Source: Sulfurovum sp. (GTDB taxonomy: Bacteria > Campylobacterota > Campylobacteria > Campylobacterales > Sulfurovaceae). From it: a DNA stretch of 8,452 nt. Each line of letters starts with the position of its first letter. Positions within the stretch are counted from its first letter, which is position 1. The DNA is taken from positions 1 through 8,452 of the forward strand of contig JALTYW010000208.1 in assembly GCA_027046415.1 (NCBI GenBank), read 5' to 3'. Shown here piece by piece: positions 1-6,848 of this stretch. The notes below the pieces were generated by a model that did not search any database, was not told the origin of the DNA, and saw nothing but the letters and a program-made list of their open reading frames with translations. A program made the position numbers and the translations under genes.

Positions 1-1
1 A

Positions 2-793
2 TATGGCGATGTGGCACGCTTTTTAGGTGAGGCGGTCAGTCTTGAAGCACGACGCTTCATCATCGGCGGCGGTGACGGCTCGGTCAACGAATCGGTCGAT
101 GCACTCGCTGCGCTGCCGGCACAGATGCGCCCCGAACTGGCGATCTTACCCCTTGGCACCGCCAACGACTTCGCGACCGCCTGCACGATCCCAAAAGAGC
201 CGCTTGAGGCACTCCATTTTGCCGCATCGGGAAGGGCGCACCCCATAGACATTGCCAAAGCCAACGAACGCCACTTCATCAATACCGCAACCGCAGGATT
301 TGGCGCGAAGGTTACCGCCGAGACACCGGTAGAACTCAAAAACTTTCTTGGCGGCGGTGCCTACACCCTCACAGGGGTGCTCAAAGCCCTCGATTTTATC
401 CCCTACCAAAGCAAAATCACCACGCCAGAACACGCACTTCACCTTGAAAAGGTACTTGCCGGCGCCATCTGTAACGGCAGACAAGCCGGCGGCGGACAGA
501 TACTTGCACCTCTTGCCAAAATAGACGACGGTCTCCTCGATGTTGTCGCCATCAGAGAGTTTACGCTGATGGATATCCCGCAGATTCTAAGAGAGATACA
601 AACCCCAACCCTCGAGGGTACATTTGTCAAGTACCTGCAGGTACCCTGGATAGAGACCGCTTCCGCCGAAGAGATCCCCGTCAACCTCGACGGAGAACCC
701 TACCATGCCAAAACAATCCGTTACGAGATCGTTCCGCATGCTGTCAAACTTGTCATCCCCTCCGATGCACCGGTACTGACACATCGCAGTTAG
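2..793 (+). CDS. yegS: YegS-like lipid kinase (diacylglycerol kinase family), 5' end cut by window
   Basis: This is the C-terminal part of a lipid kinase of the DAGK catalytic family, which phosphorylates a lipid hydroxyl with ATP at the inner face of the membrane. The frame is open from base 2, so the gene begins upstream; the GTG at 11 is internal. About 40 N-terminal residues are missing compared with E. coli YegS (about 299 residues). Visible motifs in order are the nucleotide-binding loop GGGDGSVNE (codons at about 65-91), LPLGTANDFA (about 146-175), INTATAGFGAK, NGRQAGGGQ with the following IDDGLLDV, and NLDGEP near the end. These match E. coli YegS closely from memory, including the order and spacing. 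The glycine loop has Ser where Thr is more usual in GGDGT. The true lipid substrate cannot be told from sequence. Family assignment is secure; the symbol rests on remembered similarity. Confidence 0.92.
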   Translation, partial: YGDVARFLGEAVSLEARRFIIGGGDGSVNESVDALAALPAQMRPELAILPLGTANDFATACTIPKEPLEALHFAASGRAHPIDIAKANERHFINTATAGFGAKVTAETPVELKNFLGGGAYTLTGVLKALDFIPYQSKITTPEHALHLEKVLAGAICNGRQAGGGQILAPLAKIDDGLLDVVAIREFTLMDIPQILREIQTPTLEGTFVKYLQVPWIETASAEEIPVNLDGEPYHAKTIRYEIVPHAVKLVIPSDAPVLTHRS

Positions 794-805
794 GTACGCT
801 ACAAT
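776..805 (+). promoter_or_regulatory. Sigma70-type promoter of the outer-membrane protein gene
   Basis: A -35 box CTGACA (776-781) and a -10 box TACAAT (800-805) are separated by 18 bp, each matching five of six consensus bases. The promoter overlaps the last codons and stop of the kinase gene and would start transcription near 812, giving a leader of about 32 nt before the ATG at 844. It suggests that the downstream gene is not only dependent on read-through from the kinase gene. This is seen by eye, without experimental support. Confidence 0.55.
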
Positions 806-843
806 ACCTCCAAAATACCATAAACACTTTTTTAGGATACCGC

Positions 844-1971
844 ATGTATATCAGACTTTCCCTTATCACTGCCATCACACTTCTGAGCCTGCCTCTTGTC
901 GCCCAGGAGCTCACCCAAAAGCAAGAGAGCAGGAGTGTATATCGTATCGTACCTACTGTCTCTTCCAACCCCACTGCCGGTACCGGTGCAGGGGTGACCG
1001 CAATGGTACTCTACTACGCTGATGAGGACTCATCCCCCTCACAGGCGATCGTTTCGGGAACCTACACCGACTCCAAAAGCTACAACATCGTAGCCATCAA
1101 CAAAATGTTCTTCAAAAGCGACAAGTGGCAGTCGAACACCTTTGCCGCACACATCTACAACAACATGGCTTACACCATCCCGGTCGAAATACCTGACGGC
1201 ATCCCATCGTTACCGGACAAAGATGACGGAATACGCTACAACGCCTCCATCTATACCGCGATGCAGCAGTTTCTCTACGAAGCGGTTCCAAACTTCTATG
1301 CAGGCGCACAGCTTTTTTACATTAGCCAGCAGTTCGATGCCCTCAACGATGCGGGGAAAACCTTTCTGCAGACGCGTGGCATCGAAGACTCCACACGTGG
1401 CGGCTACGGCATCTCCCTCATCTACGATACCCGCAGCAAGAGCGAAAAGATCTACCCCAAAGATGCCACCCTCATCAACGTTACGGTCAACCACTTTCCA
1501 AAGGCTTTTGGCGCTGAAGAGAGCTACTACAACCTGATGCTTAACGCCAGAGAGTACACGCCGGGTTTCAAACCAAACGATGTACTCGCCATGCAGTTCT
1601 ACGCCCAGTACTCAAGCCCAAGCACCCCTGACGGCGCACTTGCAGCACTGGGTGCGCGCAGCATTCTGCGCGGCTTTCCCATAGGGCTGCACAAAGCGCG
1701 AAATATGCTCGCTGCGCAGGGAGAGTACCGCTACCGCATCGAAGGGACGCGTTTTCGCGCTACCGCCTTTGCGGGCTACGCCCACCTAAGCGGCGGCTCT
1801 GCAGGCAATGAAACCGGAAACCGCGACAACGATAACGGCAGCTATTACAGCGGCGGTGTCGGTGTGCACTACATTCTGGCTCCAAAGCAGCAGCTTGACT
1901 ACCGTGTCAATGTCGCCTACACCAATGAGGGTGAACTCTCCGTCTATGCGAGTTTGAATCAGGCGTTTTGA
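844..1971 (+). CDS. BamA/TamA-family outer-membrane beta-barrel protein (surface-antigen type)
   Basis: The 375-residue product begins with a signal peptide: a hydrophobic stretch from residue 5 ending LPLVA, with likely cleavage before QELT (about residue 21). The mature part has alternating polar and hydrophobic residues, many Tyr, Gly and Asn, and a final Phe, as expected for a transmembrane beta-barrel. The segment with RGFPIGLHKARNML and the following YRYRIEG, then SGGVGVHYIL and a closing YTNEGELSVYASLNQAF, resembles the last strands of the Bac_surface_Ag barrel (BamA/TamA/Omp85 type). No POTRA domains precede it, so it is a barrel-only member and not the essential BamA. Its cargo or partner is unknown. 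AGGA at 834-837, six bases before the ATG, supports the start. It lies 50 bp after the kinase gene on the same strand and faces the DUF1254 gene. Family confident, role not known. Confidence 0.8.
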   Translation: MYIRLSLITAITLLSLPLVAQELTQKQESRSVYRIVPTVSSNPTAGTGAGVTAMVLYYADEDSSPSQAIVSGTYTDSKSYNIVAINKMFFKSDKWQSNTFAAHIYNNMAYTIPVEIPDGIPSLPDKDDGIRYNASIYTAMQQFLYEAVPNFYAGAQLFYISQQFDALNDAGKTFLQTRGIEDSTRGGYGISLIYDTRSKSEKIYPKDATLINVTVNHFPKAFGAEESYYNLMLNAREYTPGFKPNDVLAMQFYAQYSSPSTPDGALAALGARSILRGFPIGLHKARNMLAAQGEYRYRIEGTRFRATAFAGYAHLSGGSAGNETGNRDNDNGSYYSGGVGVHYILAPKQQLDYRVNVAYTNEGELSVYASLNQAF

Positions 1972-2019
1972 AAATTAAAAATTAAAAGTTAGAAATTGAG
2001 GGTTTAGAGTTTAGGTTTT
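1971..2019. repeat. Degenerate heptamer repeats after the outer-membrane protein gene
   Basis: Starting at the last base of the stop codon, the sequence can be read as seven consecutive 7-bp units. The first three (AAAATTA, AAAATTA, AAAGTTA) are nearly identical, and later ones drift through GAAATTG to AGGGTTT, AGAGTTT and AGGTTTT. The 7-bp phase holds throughout. The block is A+T rich, non-coding, and sits just before a GC-rich hairpin. A related heptamer (GAAGGTA) occurs after the META-domain gene at the end of the window. Confidence 0.6.
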
Positions 2020-2025
2020 AGGAGG

Positions 2026-2044
2026 CTGCCGGAAGATCCGGCAG
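2026..2044. terminator. GC-rich hairpin in convergent gap, possible bidirectional terminator
   Basis: CTGCCGGA (2026-2033) and TCCGGCAG (2037-2044) form a perfect 8-bp stem with a 3-nt loop. It lies between two convergent genes, 55 bp after the plus-strand stop and about 100 bp beyond the minus-strand stop. There is no clean T-run directly after it on either strand, so it is not a textbook intrinsic terminator. On the minus strand, T-rich sequence appears only about 40 bases later. Its position makes a role in transcript ends or RNA stability the simplest guess. Confidence 0.4.
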
Positions 2045-2054
2045 TGGTGCAGGA

Positions 2055-2138
2055 GGTTTGACTTGATAACGACAAAGGTGCACCCAACCTGCAGGGCGGC
2101 TCTGCCGTTTGCAGCTGCCAGAGCTGTCAAGTCAAACC
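2055..2138. repeat. 84-bp structured block with 12-bp inverted ends
   Basis: GGTTTGACTTGA (2055-2066) and its exact reverse complement TCAAGTCAAACC (2127-2138) bound this block. Inside, CGGCTCTG (2097-2104) pairs with CAGAGCTG (2119-2126) with one G-T pair, directly next to the outer stem. Three perfect 8-bp palindromes are also present: GGTGCACC (2077-2084), CCTGCAGG (2088-2095) and GCAGCTGC (2111-2118). The block ends nine bases before the stop codon of the minus-strand DUF1254 gene, so it would be in that gene's 3' untranslated RNA. It could be a terminator-like or stability element, or a small repeat element; the sequence alone does not decide. Confidence 0.5.
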
Positions 2139-2147
2139 GACAACTCT

Positions 2148-3551
2148 CTACTTGACCTCTTCAAGGTATGGCGGCTGCCATTTGCCGTCGATCGCCACCT
2201 GTTTTGGGCCGTACATACGAATCACAAGGCTGATGACCCCTTTATCGCTGCTTGGCAGCCAGTTGGACTCTTTCTCTTTGCCCAGCGAAGTGCTTTGGAT
2301 ATAGATATCCACCGAACCGTCGGCATTGAACTTCAAATTGTCACGGTCGCCTATTGCGTAACGATTCATCGGGTTGTCTATGGGGAAACCGTCTTTATCG
2401 TAGATCGTAACGGACCAGAAAGCATCCACCGGCGGCTCTTTGTCGAAGTGGATAACATACTTTTTGTCTCCTGTCGGAACCTTGCCGTTTTTGTCGGTAA
2501 CATTGAGCGGGTAGAATGCCCAATAGTAGGGGTTCGCACCAAGTCCGTAGAATGCTGTCGTCGCTCTTTGAAGATAATCGATACCGTAGACACCTACACT
2601 TTTGGTCAGTATCTGCCATCCGTTGACAATGCTACCGAGTCTCGATGCATATTCGCGCATAACATCGTGACTCTTTGCAGTGGCTCTCTCAAGTGCCGCT
2701 TTGACCTCTTTGGGAAGTTTGTCGTAATCGAACCCATCAGGCGTCAAGCCGATACGCTTCATACGGTCGAGTCTGACCTGGTCTGTCGCGTGCGGCGGAT
2801 TTGTTTTCATAAGCTTCATCGCCATCGTAAAGAAGGTTTTGGCATCCATCTTTTCTACCTGTTTCACCGGCGGAGTGACGTCATCTACGCTTTTGTCTTT
2901 TTTGAAGACAGGTTTGAAGGGCTTGCCCGCTGTAAAATAGCTCAATGGCGTGAGTTTGTAACCGTCCTGGATTTTGTGGATATAGTCGTAGTCTTTCGGT
3001 CCATTGGTCTGCGTACGGCCGATGATCCAAAACATCGGTGTCGTCGCATTGATACGCTCTACCCCTTTGGGAAGTTCACCTTTCCACTCCGGCATACAGA
3101 GCGCATAATTCCCTGCTTTGGTACCGTTGGCGTAGGTACCCACCACTGCGAAGGTGTCCGTCCACATATCATACATCGGCAGCATAAAGAAACGGTCTTT
3201 GACCTCCGGTACGCTGAGGATGACAGGCTCTTTGCTCACATCAACCCATGCCAGTGAATAGAGTGTATCGAAGTTAGGACGTACCACCTCACGGAATTTC
3301 GCATTGGGGAAGGTGCGGATATGTGTAAACTGCATCATCGGACCGCGGTTTGGGTTCTCTCCCAGCGGCATGTTGGTCATCTGCTTGCGCGTGATTTCCA
3401 TCAGTACCAGCGGATAGGTGTAGATGTAGCTCTGCATCGCAATGCGGTCGAGTTCCTCGTTTTTGGGTGTCGCCGCCGTGACGGCAGAGGTGCCGACAAA
3501 CATACTGACAAGCATCACAACAAATAGCCGTAAAGTGTGTATCATTTTCAT
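2148..3551 (-). CDS. Exported DUF1254/DUF1214 domain protein
   Basis: The 467-residue product has a signal peptide (residues 1 to about 27, hydrophobic LRLFVVMLVSMFVG, then TSAVTAA). It has the two-domain layout of the DUF1254-DUF1214 family. The N-terminal DUF1254 part (about 35-170) shows YIYTYPLVLMEITRKQM, NFDTLYSLAWVDVS and RFFMLPMYDMWTDTFAVVG. The C-terminal DUF1214 part (about 350-460) shows DAFWSVTIYDKDGFPI, NRYAIGDRD, YIQ, NWLP and a final GKWQPP. The length is typical and no break is seen. The biochemical function of the family is not established to my knowledge. GGAG at 3561-3558, six bases before the first ATG, favours that start over the ATG two codons later. It lies 78 bp downstream of an AraC-type regulator gene on the same strand and has its own promoter, so it is a plausible target of that regulator (inference). 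Confidence 0.9.
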   Translation of the reverse strand: MKMIHTLRLFVVMLVSMFVGTSAVTAATPKNEELDRIAMQSYIYTYPLVLMEITRKQMTNMPLGENPNRGPMMQFTHIRTFPNAKFREVVRPNFDTLYSLAWVDVSKEPVILSVPEVKDRFFMLPMYDMWTDTFAVVGTYANGTKAGNYALCMPEWKGELPKGVERINATTPMFWIIGRTQTNGPKDYDYIHKIQDGYKLTPLSYFTAGKPFKPVFKKDKSVDDVTPPVKQVEKMDAKTFFTMAMKLMKTNPPHATDQVRLDRMKRIGLTPDGFDYDKLPKEVKAALERATAKSHDVMREYASRLGSIVNGWQILTKSVGVYGIDYLQRATTAFYGLGANPYYWAFYPLNVTDKNGKVPTGDKKYVIHFDKEPPVDAFWSVTIYDKDGFPIDNPMNRYAIGDRDNLKFNADGSVDIYIQSTSLGKEKESNWLPSSDKGVISLVIRMYGPKQVAIDGKWQPPYLEEVK

Positions 3552-3569
3552 CTGTTTCTCCGTGTTGAA

Positions 3570-3593
3570 ATCTTAATAAGATCAATTATAACA
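3570..3593 (-). promoter_or_regulatory. Extended -10 promoter of the DUF1254 gene with palindrome near the start site
   Basis: On the minus strand TGT-TATAAT (3593-3585) is a perfect -10 box with the TGn extension; no good -35 box is visible at the usual distance. Transcription would start near 3578. A 13-bp palindrome, ATCTTA and TAAGAT around one base (3570-3582), covers that start point and could bind a regulator. The same TGT-TATAAT string serves the regulator gene next door. Confidence 0.55.
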
Positions 3594-3629
3594 CGAAATA
3601 GATGATTCTGGTATCGGAAAAACGCAAGA

Positions 3630-4571
3630 TTACTTTTTTAACGTCTCTGTAGGGGTTTCGCCAAAGAGTTTTTTATATTCAGTTGCAAAGTGTCCCATAT
3701 GAAAAAAAGCGTATCTCAACGCCACATCAGAGACTTTTGTCGTTAGAGGATCTGCCGTTTTCAACGTTTCATGAATTTTGTGCAGACGTAAAAGTTGTAC
3801 ATAGGCTTTTGGTGTCACGCCAAAGTGACGTTTGAAGAGATATTCGAGCGTACGTTGACTCACACCCAGTATCTCGGCTGCATCCGTGATTTTGAAATCT
3901 TTTTCGAGACTGTGATGCAGCAACTCTCTTGCCCGCTTCAGCACCCTATGTTCGCACAAGGATGCCGAGGTGTCAAGACGCAAAAACGAAAAGAGTTTGT
4001 GCATGATTTGCGTCTCGAGCGTTTCGTAATCGATCGCATATTTTTCTGCGGCGTTATGTACAGTAAAATAGTCCAACCACCCGACTACAAACTCTCTATA
4101 AGTCAACTCTGATTCGGGGTTGAAACGGAATTTTCTATGTTTAGACTTGATAAATTTTTTACCAAAATAGGCTTCGAAAGAGGCTTCAAAAAACGCCTCT
4201 TCAATTGCGATGGTAAAGGTCACACATCTACCACCGACAATAAGATCCATTGCTTCGTCATGTGTGAGCAGCAGCAGTTCTCCTGCTTCCAATACGTGAT
4301 TGCGATAGGTGACCGGACCGGCAGTATGGTTGTAGGTAACAACCACACATCGTTTCGGGCAAACACCTTCTACCATATACCCCATCGTATAGCTGGTGGA
4401 GCCAAACTGTATATGAGGTGTATGAAACCCCGAAACTACCATCCAGAGATATTCGTTTTTGCCAAACTGTTTCACGTCGACATCCCAACCTACGGCATAG
4501 GTACCTACTCTTTGGGTATCGACTTTTGGAGATTTGACAACAAGACCGCTTGGGAAATAGGTGTGTGCCAT
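3630..4571 (-). CDS. AraC-family transcriptional regulator
   Basis: The 313-residue protein has an N-terminal sensing/dimerisation region (about 1-200) and a C-terminal AraC DNA-binding domain (about 210-310). The first helix-turn-helix is ITDAAEILGVSQRTLEYLFKR (about 228-248). The second is VSDVALRYAFFHMGHFATEY (about 280-299), followed by KKLFGETPTETL, the usual end of this domain. The pattern recalls the OruR/EutR-like branch; the N-terminal part gives no hint of the ligand. The start chosen is the ATG at 4571, because GGAG (4580-4577) lies five bases before it. An in-frame ATG at 4586 would add five residues but has no ribosome site. The gene looks A+T richer than its neighbours (20 of 60 G+C in 4141-4200). 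It lies between the TRAP permease and the DUF1254 gene, either of which it may control. Confidence 0.9.
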   Translation of the reverse strand: MAHTYFPSGLVVKSPKVDTQRVGTYAVGWDVDVKQFGKNEYLWMVVSGFHTPHIQFGSTSYTMGYMVEGVCPKRCVVVTYNHTAGPVTYRNHVLEAGELLLLTHDEAMDLIVGGRCVTFTIAIEEAFFEASFEAYFGKKFIKSKHRKFRFNPESELTYREFVVGWLDYFTVHNAAEKYAIDYETLETQIMHKLFSFLRLDTSASLCEHRVLKRARELLHHSLEKDFKITDAAEILGVSQRTLEYLFKRHFGVTPKAYVQLLRLHKIHETLKTADPLTTKVSDVALRYAFFHMGHFATEYKKLFGETPTETLKK

Positions 4572-4576
4572 CGTTT

Positions 4577-4580
4577 CTCC
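4577..4580 (-). promoter_or_regulatory. Ribosome binding site deciding the AraC regulator start
   Basis: GGAG on the minus strand sits five bases before the ATG at 4571 and lies inside the frame that would open at 4586. The context GGAGAAAC is the same as that before the DUF1254 gene, which supports the shorter start. Confidence 0.6.
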
Positions 4581-4606
4581 ACACATAAGATTAAGAACAC
4601 TTATAA

Positions 4607-4646
4607 ATTATAACAAAGTTTTCAATTAAACTTAACGCAACTTTGT
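4607..4646 (-). promoter_or_regulatory. Promoter and candidate operator of the AraC regulator gene
   Basis: A TGT-TATAAT extended -10 element lies at 4615-4607 on the minus strand, about 36 bp before the chosen start codon; the -35 region (TTAAGT, about 4630-4635) is weak. Overlapping it is a perfect inverted repeat, ACAAAGTT (4613-4620) and AACTTTGT (4639-4646), with 18 bp between arms and centres 26 bp apart. The arms bracket the -35 region, a placement that fits a repressor or autoregulation site. Which protein binds it is not known. Confidence 0.5.
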
Positions 4647-4667
4647 CTAAAAAGTCATCACTCAGCG

Positions 4668-6539
4668 CTACTTCCCAAACAGATAGATCAGCTTAGGAAA
4701 GAGCACGATGATCAAGAGCGCCAACATCTGCAGCCCGATAAAGGGTACTACCCCCTTGTAGATATCTGCTGTACTTACTTTGTCACCCGCTGCCCCTTTG
4801 AGGTAAAAGAGTGCGAAACCAAACGGCGGCGTAAGGAAACTTGCCTGTAGATTCATGGCGATGAGTATGGCAAACCAGATAGGGTCGATGCCGAAACTGG
4901 CAACAATGGGCACTAGGATGGGTACGACCACAAAGGCGATCTCGATGAAGTCGATGAAGAAACCAAGCGCGAAGATGACCGCCATCGCGATGAAGATAAA
5001 CGCCCATTTGCTGCCCACATCACCCGTAAAGAACTGCAATGCCATGTCACCGCCGCCAAGCTCGTTGAAAACCAGAGAAAATGCCGTAGCACCGATGAGG
5101 ATCATGAAGATCATTGCGGTGAGTTTCACCGTCTCAACCGCCGCATAGCGAAGCAATGAAAATGAAAAGACACGGTTATAGGCTGCCAATGCCATCGCAC
5201 CGACTACCCCAACCGCTGCCGACTCGGTCGGAGAAGCGATGCCGGCAAAGATACTCCCCAGCACCGCACCGATGAGCAGCAGCGGCGGGATGATGGCTTT
5301 GAGCGCACTTTTAAGTACCAGGCTGTAGGGTTTGTCCGAGACAATGGCAGGAGCGGCATTTGGTTTGAGCCATGCAAAGAGCAGAATGTAGAGGATGTAG
5401 AGCACGATCAACAGCAGTCCGGGTACTACTGCCGCTTTAAAGAGATCGCCCACACTCAGGTGCATCTGGTCACCCAGTACGATAAGCACGATAGAGGGCG
5501 GTATGAGCTGTCCAAGCGTGCCGCTGGCTGCAATGGAGCCGCTGGCAAGCGTAGGCGTGTAGCCCTGCTTGAGCATCAGCGGCAGTGCGATGAGGCTCAT
5601 CATCACCACTGATGCCCCGACGATGCCCGTACTTGCCGCAAGTATTGCGCCTACAAGCACCACAGAGACTGCCAAGCCGCCACGCACAGAACCAAAGAGC
5701 TGCCCCATGGAGTGCAGCAACTCCTCTGCCATTTTAGACTTCTCCAAGATCAAGCCCATGAAGATAAAAAGCGGTACCGCCATAAGCGTAATATTGCCCA
5801 TGATGCCGTAGGTACGGTACGGCAGCATCTCCAGTACATGCAGCCCCACTTCATCGGAGATGAGTGCAAAAAAGAGTGCCGTGCCGCCAAAGACAAACGC
5901 CACCTGAAAGCCTGCAAGCAGCAGCACGAGTGCCATAGCAAACATCAAAAAGACCGGATCGACCCAGAATGCCATGCGGTTGTACCATGCCATGTAGACC
6001 AAAATACCAAACAGCACCACGATGCCAAGTATCCGCCACAGCATCTTTTTATGCTCAAGCTGATGGTAGGCTTTGAGCACTTCACTGAGTGCCTGTACCA
6101 TCAGCAGCACAAACGAGAGCACCAGCACCGACTTGATGATCCACCTGGCCCCTAACCCACCCGGATCGGGTGAAACCTCATGCTGCAGGTAGCTTTGCAG
6201 CGCCATATCGTATGCATCGAAGGTAAAGAGCACGGCAAACGGTAAAAGCAGCAAAAGCATGGAGAGGATCTGTATGATCTGCTTTGCATCATGCCCGTAA
6301 CGGTCAAAAAAGATATCCACCCGCACATGCTTTCCATGCTTGAGCGCATAACTCAGTCCTAGCAGAAAGACGGCATCATACAGATGCCACTCCACCTCCT
6401 GAAGGGCAATGGAACCGGCACTGAAGAGATAGCGCATCATCGCATCGTACGCCACAAGCAGCGCCAAAAGTGTCACCAGCACGGCTGCAAGCAGCCCCGC
6501 ATATTTGCTGATACGGTCAAGGTAGTAGGAGAGTTGCAT
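4668..6539 (-). CDS. TRAP transporter fused permease (DctQ-DctM)
   Basis: The 623-residue inner-membrane protein joins both TRAP permease subunits. Residues 1 to about 160 are a DctQ-type small subunit with four membrane segments (about 14-34, 50-66, 88-108, 135-155) and the SPDPGGLGARW loop. From about 168 the DctM-type large subunit follows with about a dozen segments, including ASGSIAASGTLGQLIPPSI (about 332-350), IASPTESAAVGVVGA (about 434-448) and FLTPPFGFALFYLKG (about 568-582), which match conserved DctM signatures. TRAP systems use an ion gradient and an extracytoplasmic binding protein (DctP) to import organic acids and related solutes; the substrate cannot be read from the permease. 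The start ATG follows directly after the ccdB stop codon, with AGGA six bases upstream. No dctP gene is nearby. GC is high (37 of 60 in 5581-5640), unlike ccdAB. Confidence 0.93.
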   Translation of the reverse strand: MQLSYYLDRISKYAGLLAAVLVTLLALLVAYDAMMRYLFSAGSIALQEVEWHLYDAVFLLGLSYALKHGKHVRVDIFFDRYGHDAKQIIQILSMLLLLLPFAVLFTFDAYDMALQSYLQHEVSPDPGGLGARWIIKSVLVLSFVLLMVQALSEVLKAYHQLEHKKMLWRILGIVVLFGILVYMAWYNRMAFWVDPVFLMFAMALVLLLAGFQVAFVFGGTALFFALISDEVGLHVLEMLPYRTYGIMGNITLMAVPLFIFMGLILEKSKMAEELLHSMGQLFGSVRGGLAVSVVLVGAILAASTGIVGASVVMMSLIALPLMLKQGYTPTLASGSIAASGTLGQLIPPSIVLIVLGDQMHLSVGDLFKAAVVPGLLLIVLYILYILLFAWLKPNAAPAIVSDKPYSLVLKSALKAIIPPLLLIGAVLGSIFAGIASPTESAAVGVVGAMALAAYNRVFSFSLLRYAAVETVKLTAMIFMILIGATAFSLVFNELGGGDMALQFFTGDVGSKWAFIFIAMAVIFALGFFIDFIEIAFVVVPILVPIVASFGIDPIWFAILIAMNLQASFLTPPFGFALFYLKGAAGDKVSTADIYKGVVPFIGLQMLALLIIVLFPKLIYLFGK

Positions 6540-6848
6540 CTAAAATCCTGTTATGAGAAAATCGACGGCATTGATAAATTCACTACGGTTATCAGAGAGA
6601 TTATCGACACGTTTACCAAGTATTGTCACTGGAAGAGCTACCATTTCGGGTATCACTGCTCGCAATTGTTTCCCTTTTACATTGACCAATGGTTCCAAGC
6701 TTTGCATAGCATGTGTACACGATTTTGAAAGCGGTACAACCAGCCGTGTATGCAGTGTACTGTGAAATGCATGCTGGATATCAAGCCAGTAGGGATACTC
6801 TGCCGCACTTAAAACATCTAAATTTTCATATACATCAAACTGTGCCAC
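6540..6848 (-). CDS. ccdB: CcdB-family toxin
   Basis: The 102-residue product matches the CcdB toxin family (E. coli F-plasmid CcdB is 101 residues and poisons DNA gyrase). It starts MAQFDVYENL and has a WLDIQ strand, LVVPLSKS (about 37-44), the strand pair around VIPEMVALPVTILG (about 65-78), DNLSDNRSEFINAVDFLI and a C-terminal TGF. The GTG at 6848 is preferred over the TTG one codon upstream because AAGG (6859-6856) lies seven bases before it and MAQFDVY fits the family N-terminus. It overlaps the antitoxin gene by 14 bp, and its stop touches the permease start. By eye alignment the Trp of the gyrase-poisoning WGI tail is Thr here while the Gly is kept. Low GC (21 of 60 in 6541-6600). Likely intact, activity unproven. 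Confidence 0.88.
   Translation of the reverse strand: MAQFDVYENLDVLSAAEYPYWLDIQHAFHSTLHTRLVVPLSKSCTHAMQSLEPLVNVKGKQLRAVIPEMVALPVTILGKRVDNLSDNRSEFINAVDFLITGF
6600..6629 (-). promoter_or_regulatory. Possible internal promoter for the TRAP permease, inside ccdB
   Basis: GTGACA (6629-6624) and GATAAT (6605-6600) on the minus strand are 18 bp apart, each five of six matches to the sigma70 consensus. Transcription would start near 6593, about 54 bases before the permease ATG. This would let the transporter be expressed apart from the ccdAB promoter. Such matches also arise by chance inside A+T-rich genes. Confidence 0.3.

Noticed and set aside
11..13. GTG at 11 as start of the lipid kinase
   Set aside because: The frame is open to base 2, the preceding Tyr-Gly-Asp codons match the conserved GDAAR region of YegS, and the family needs about 40 more residues.
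2055..2138. Insertion-sequence or transposon remnant with terminal inverted repeats
   Set aside because: No transposase fragment and no convincing target-site duplication next to the 12-bp ends; kept only as a structured repeat block.
2109..3257. Long plus-strand open frame of 382 codons antisense to the DUF1254 gene
   Set aside because: It lies wholly opposite a clear family member with signal peptide and ribosome site, has no ribosome site of its own and its translation is rich in Arg, His and Cys with no recognisable domain.
4572..4586. Upstream ATG of the AraC regulator at 4586
   Set aside because: No ribosome site precedes it, and the GGAG for the ATG at 4571 lies inside the extension.
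4137..4613. Plus-strand frame of 158 codons opposite the AraC regulator
   Set aside because: Shadow of the regulator gene; Cys- and His-rich translation without domain and without ribosome site.
5712..6155. Plus-strand frame of 147 codons opposite the TRAP permease
   Set aside because: Antisense to hydrophobic membrane segments, giving a His/Gln-rich translation typical of such shadows.
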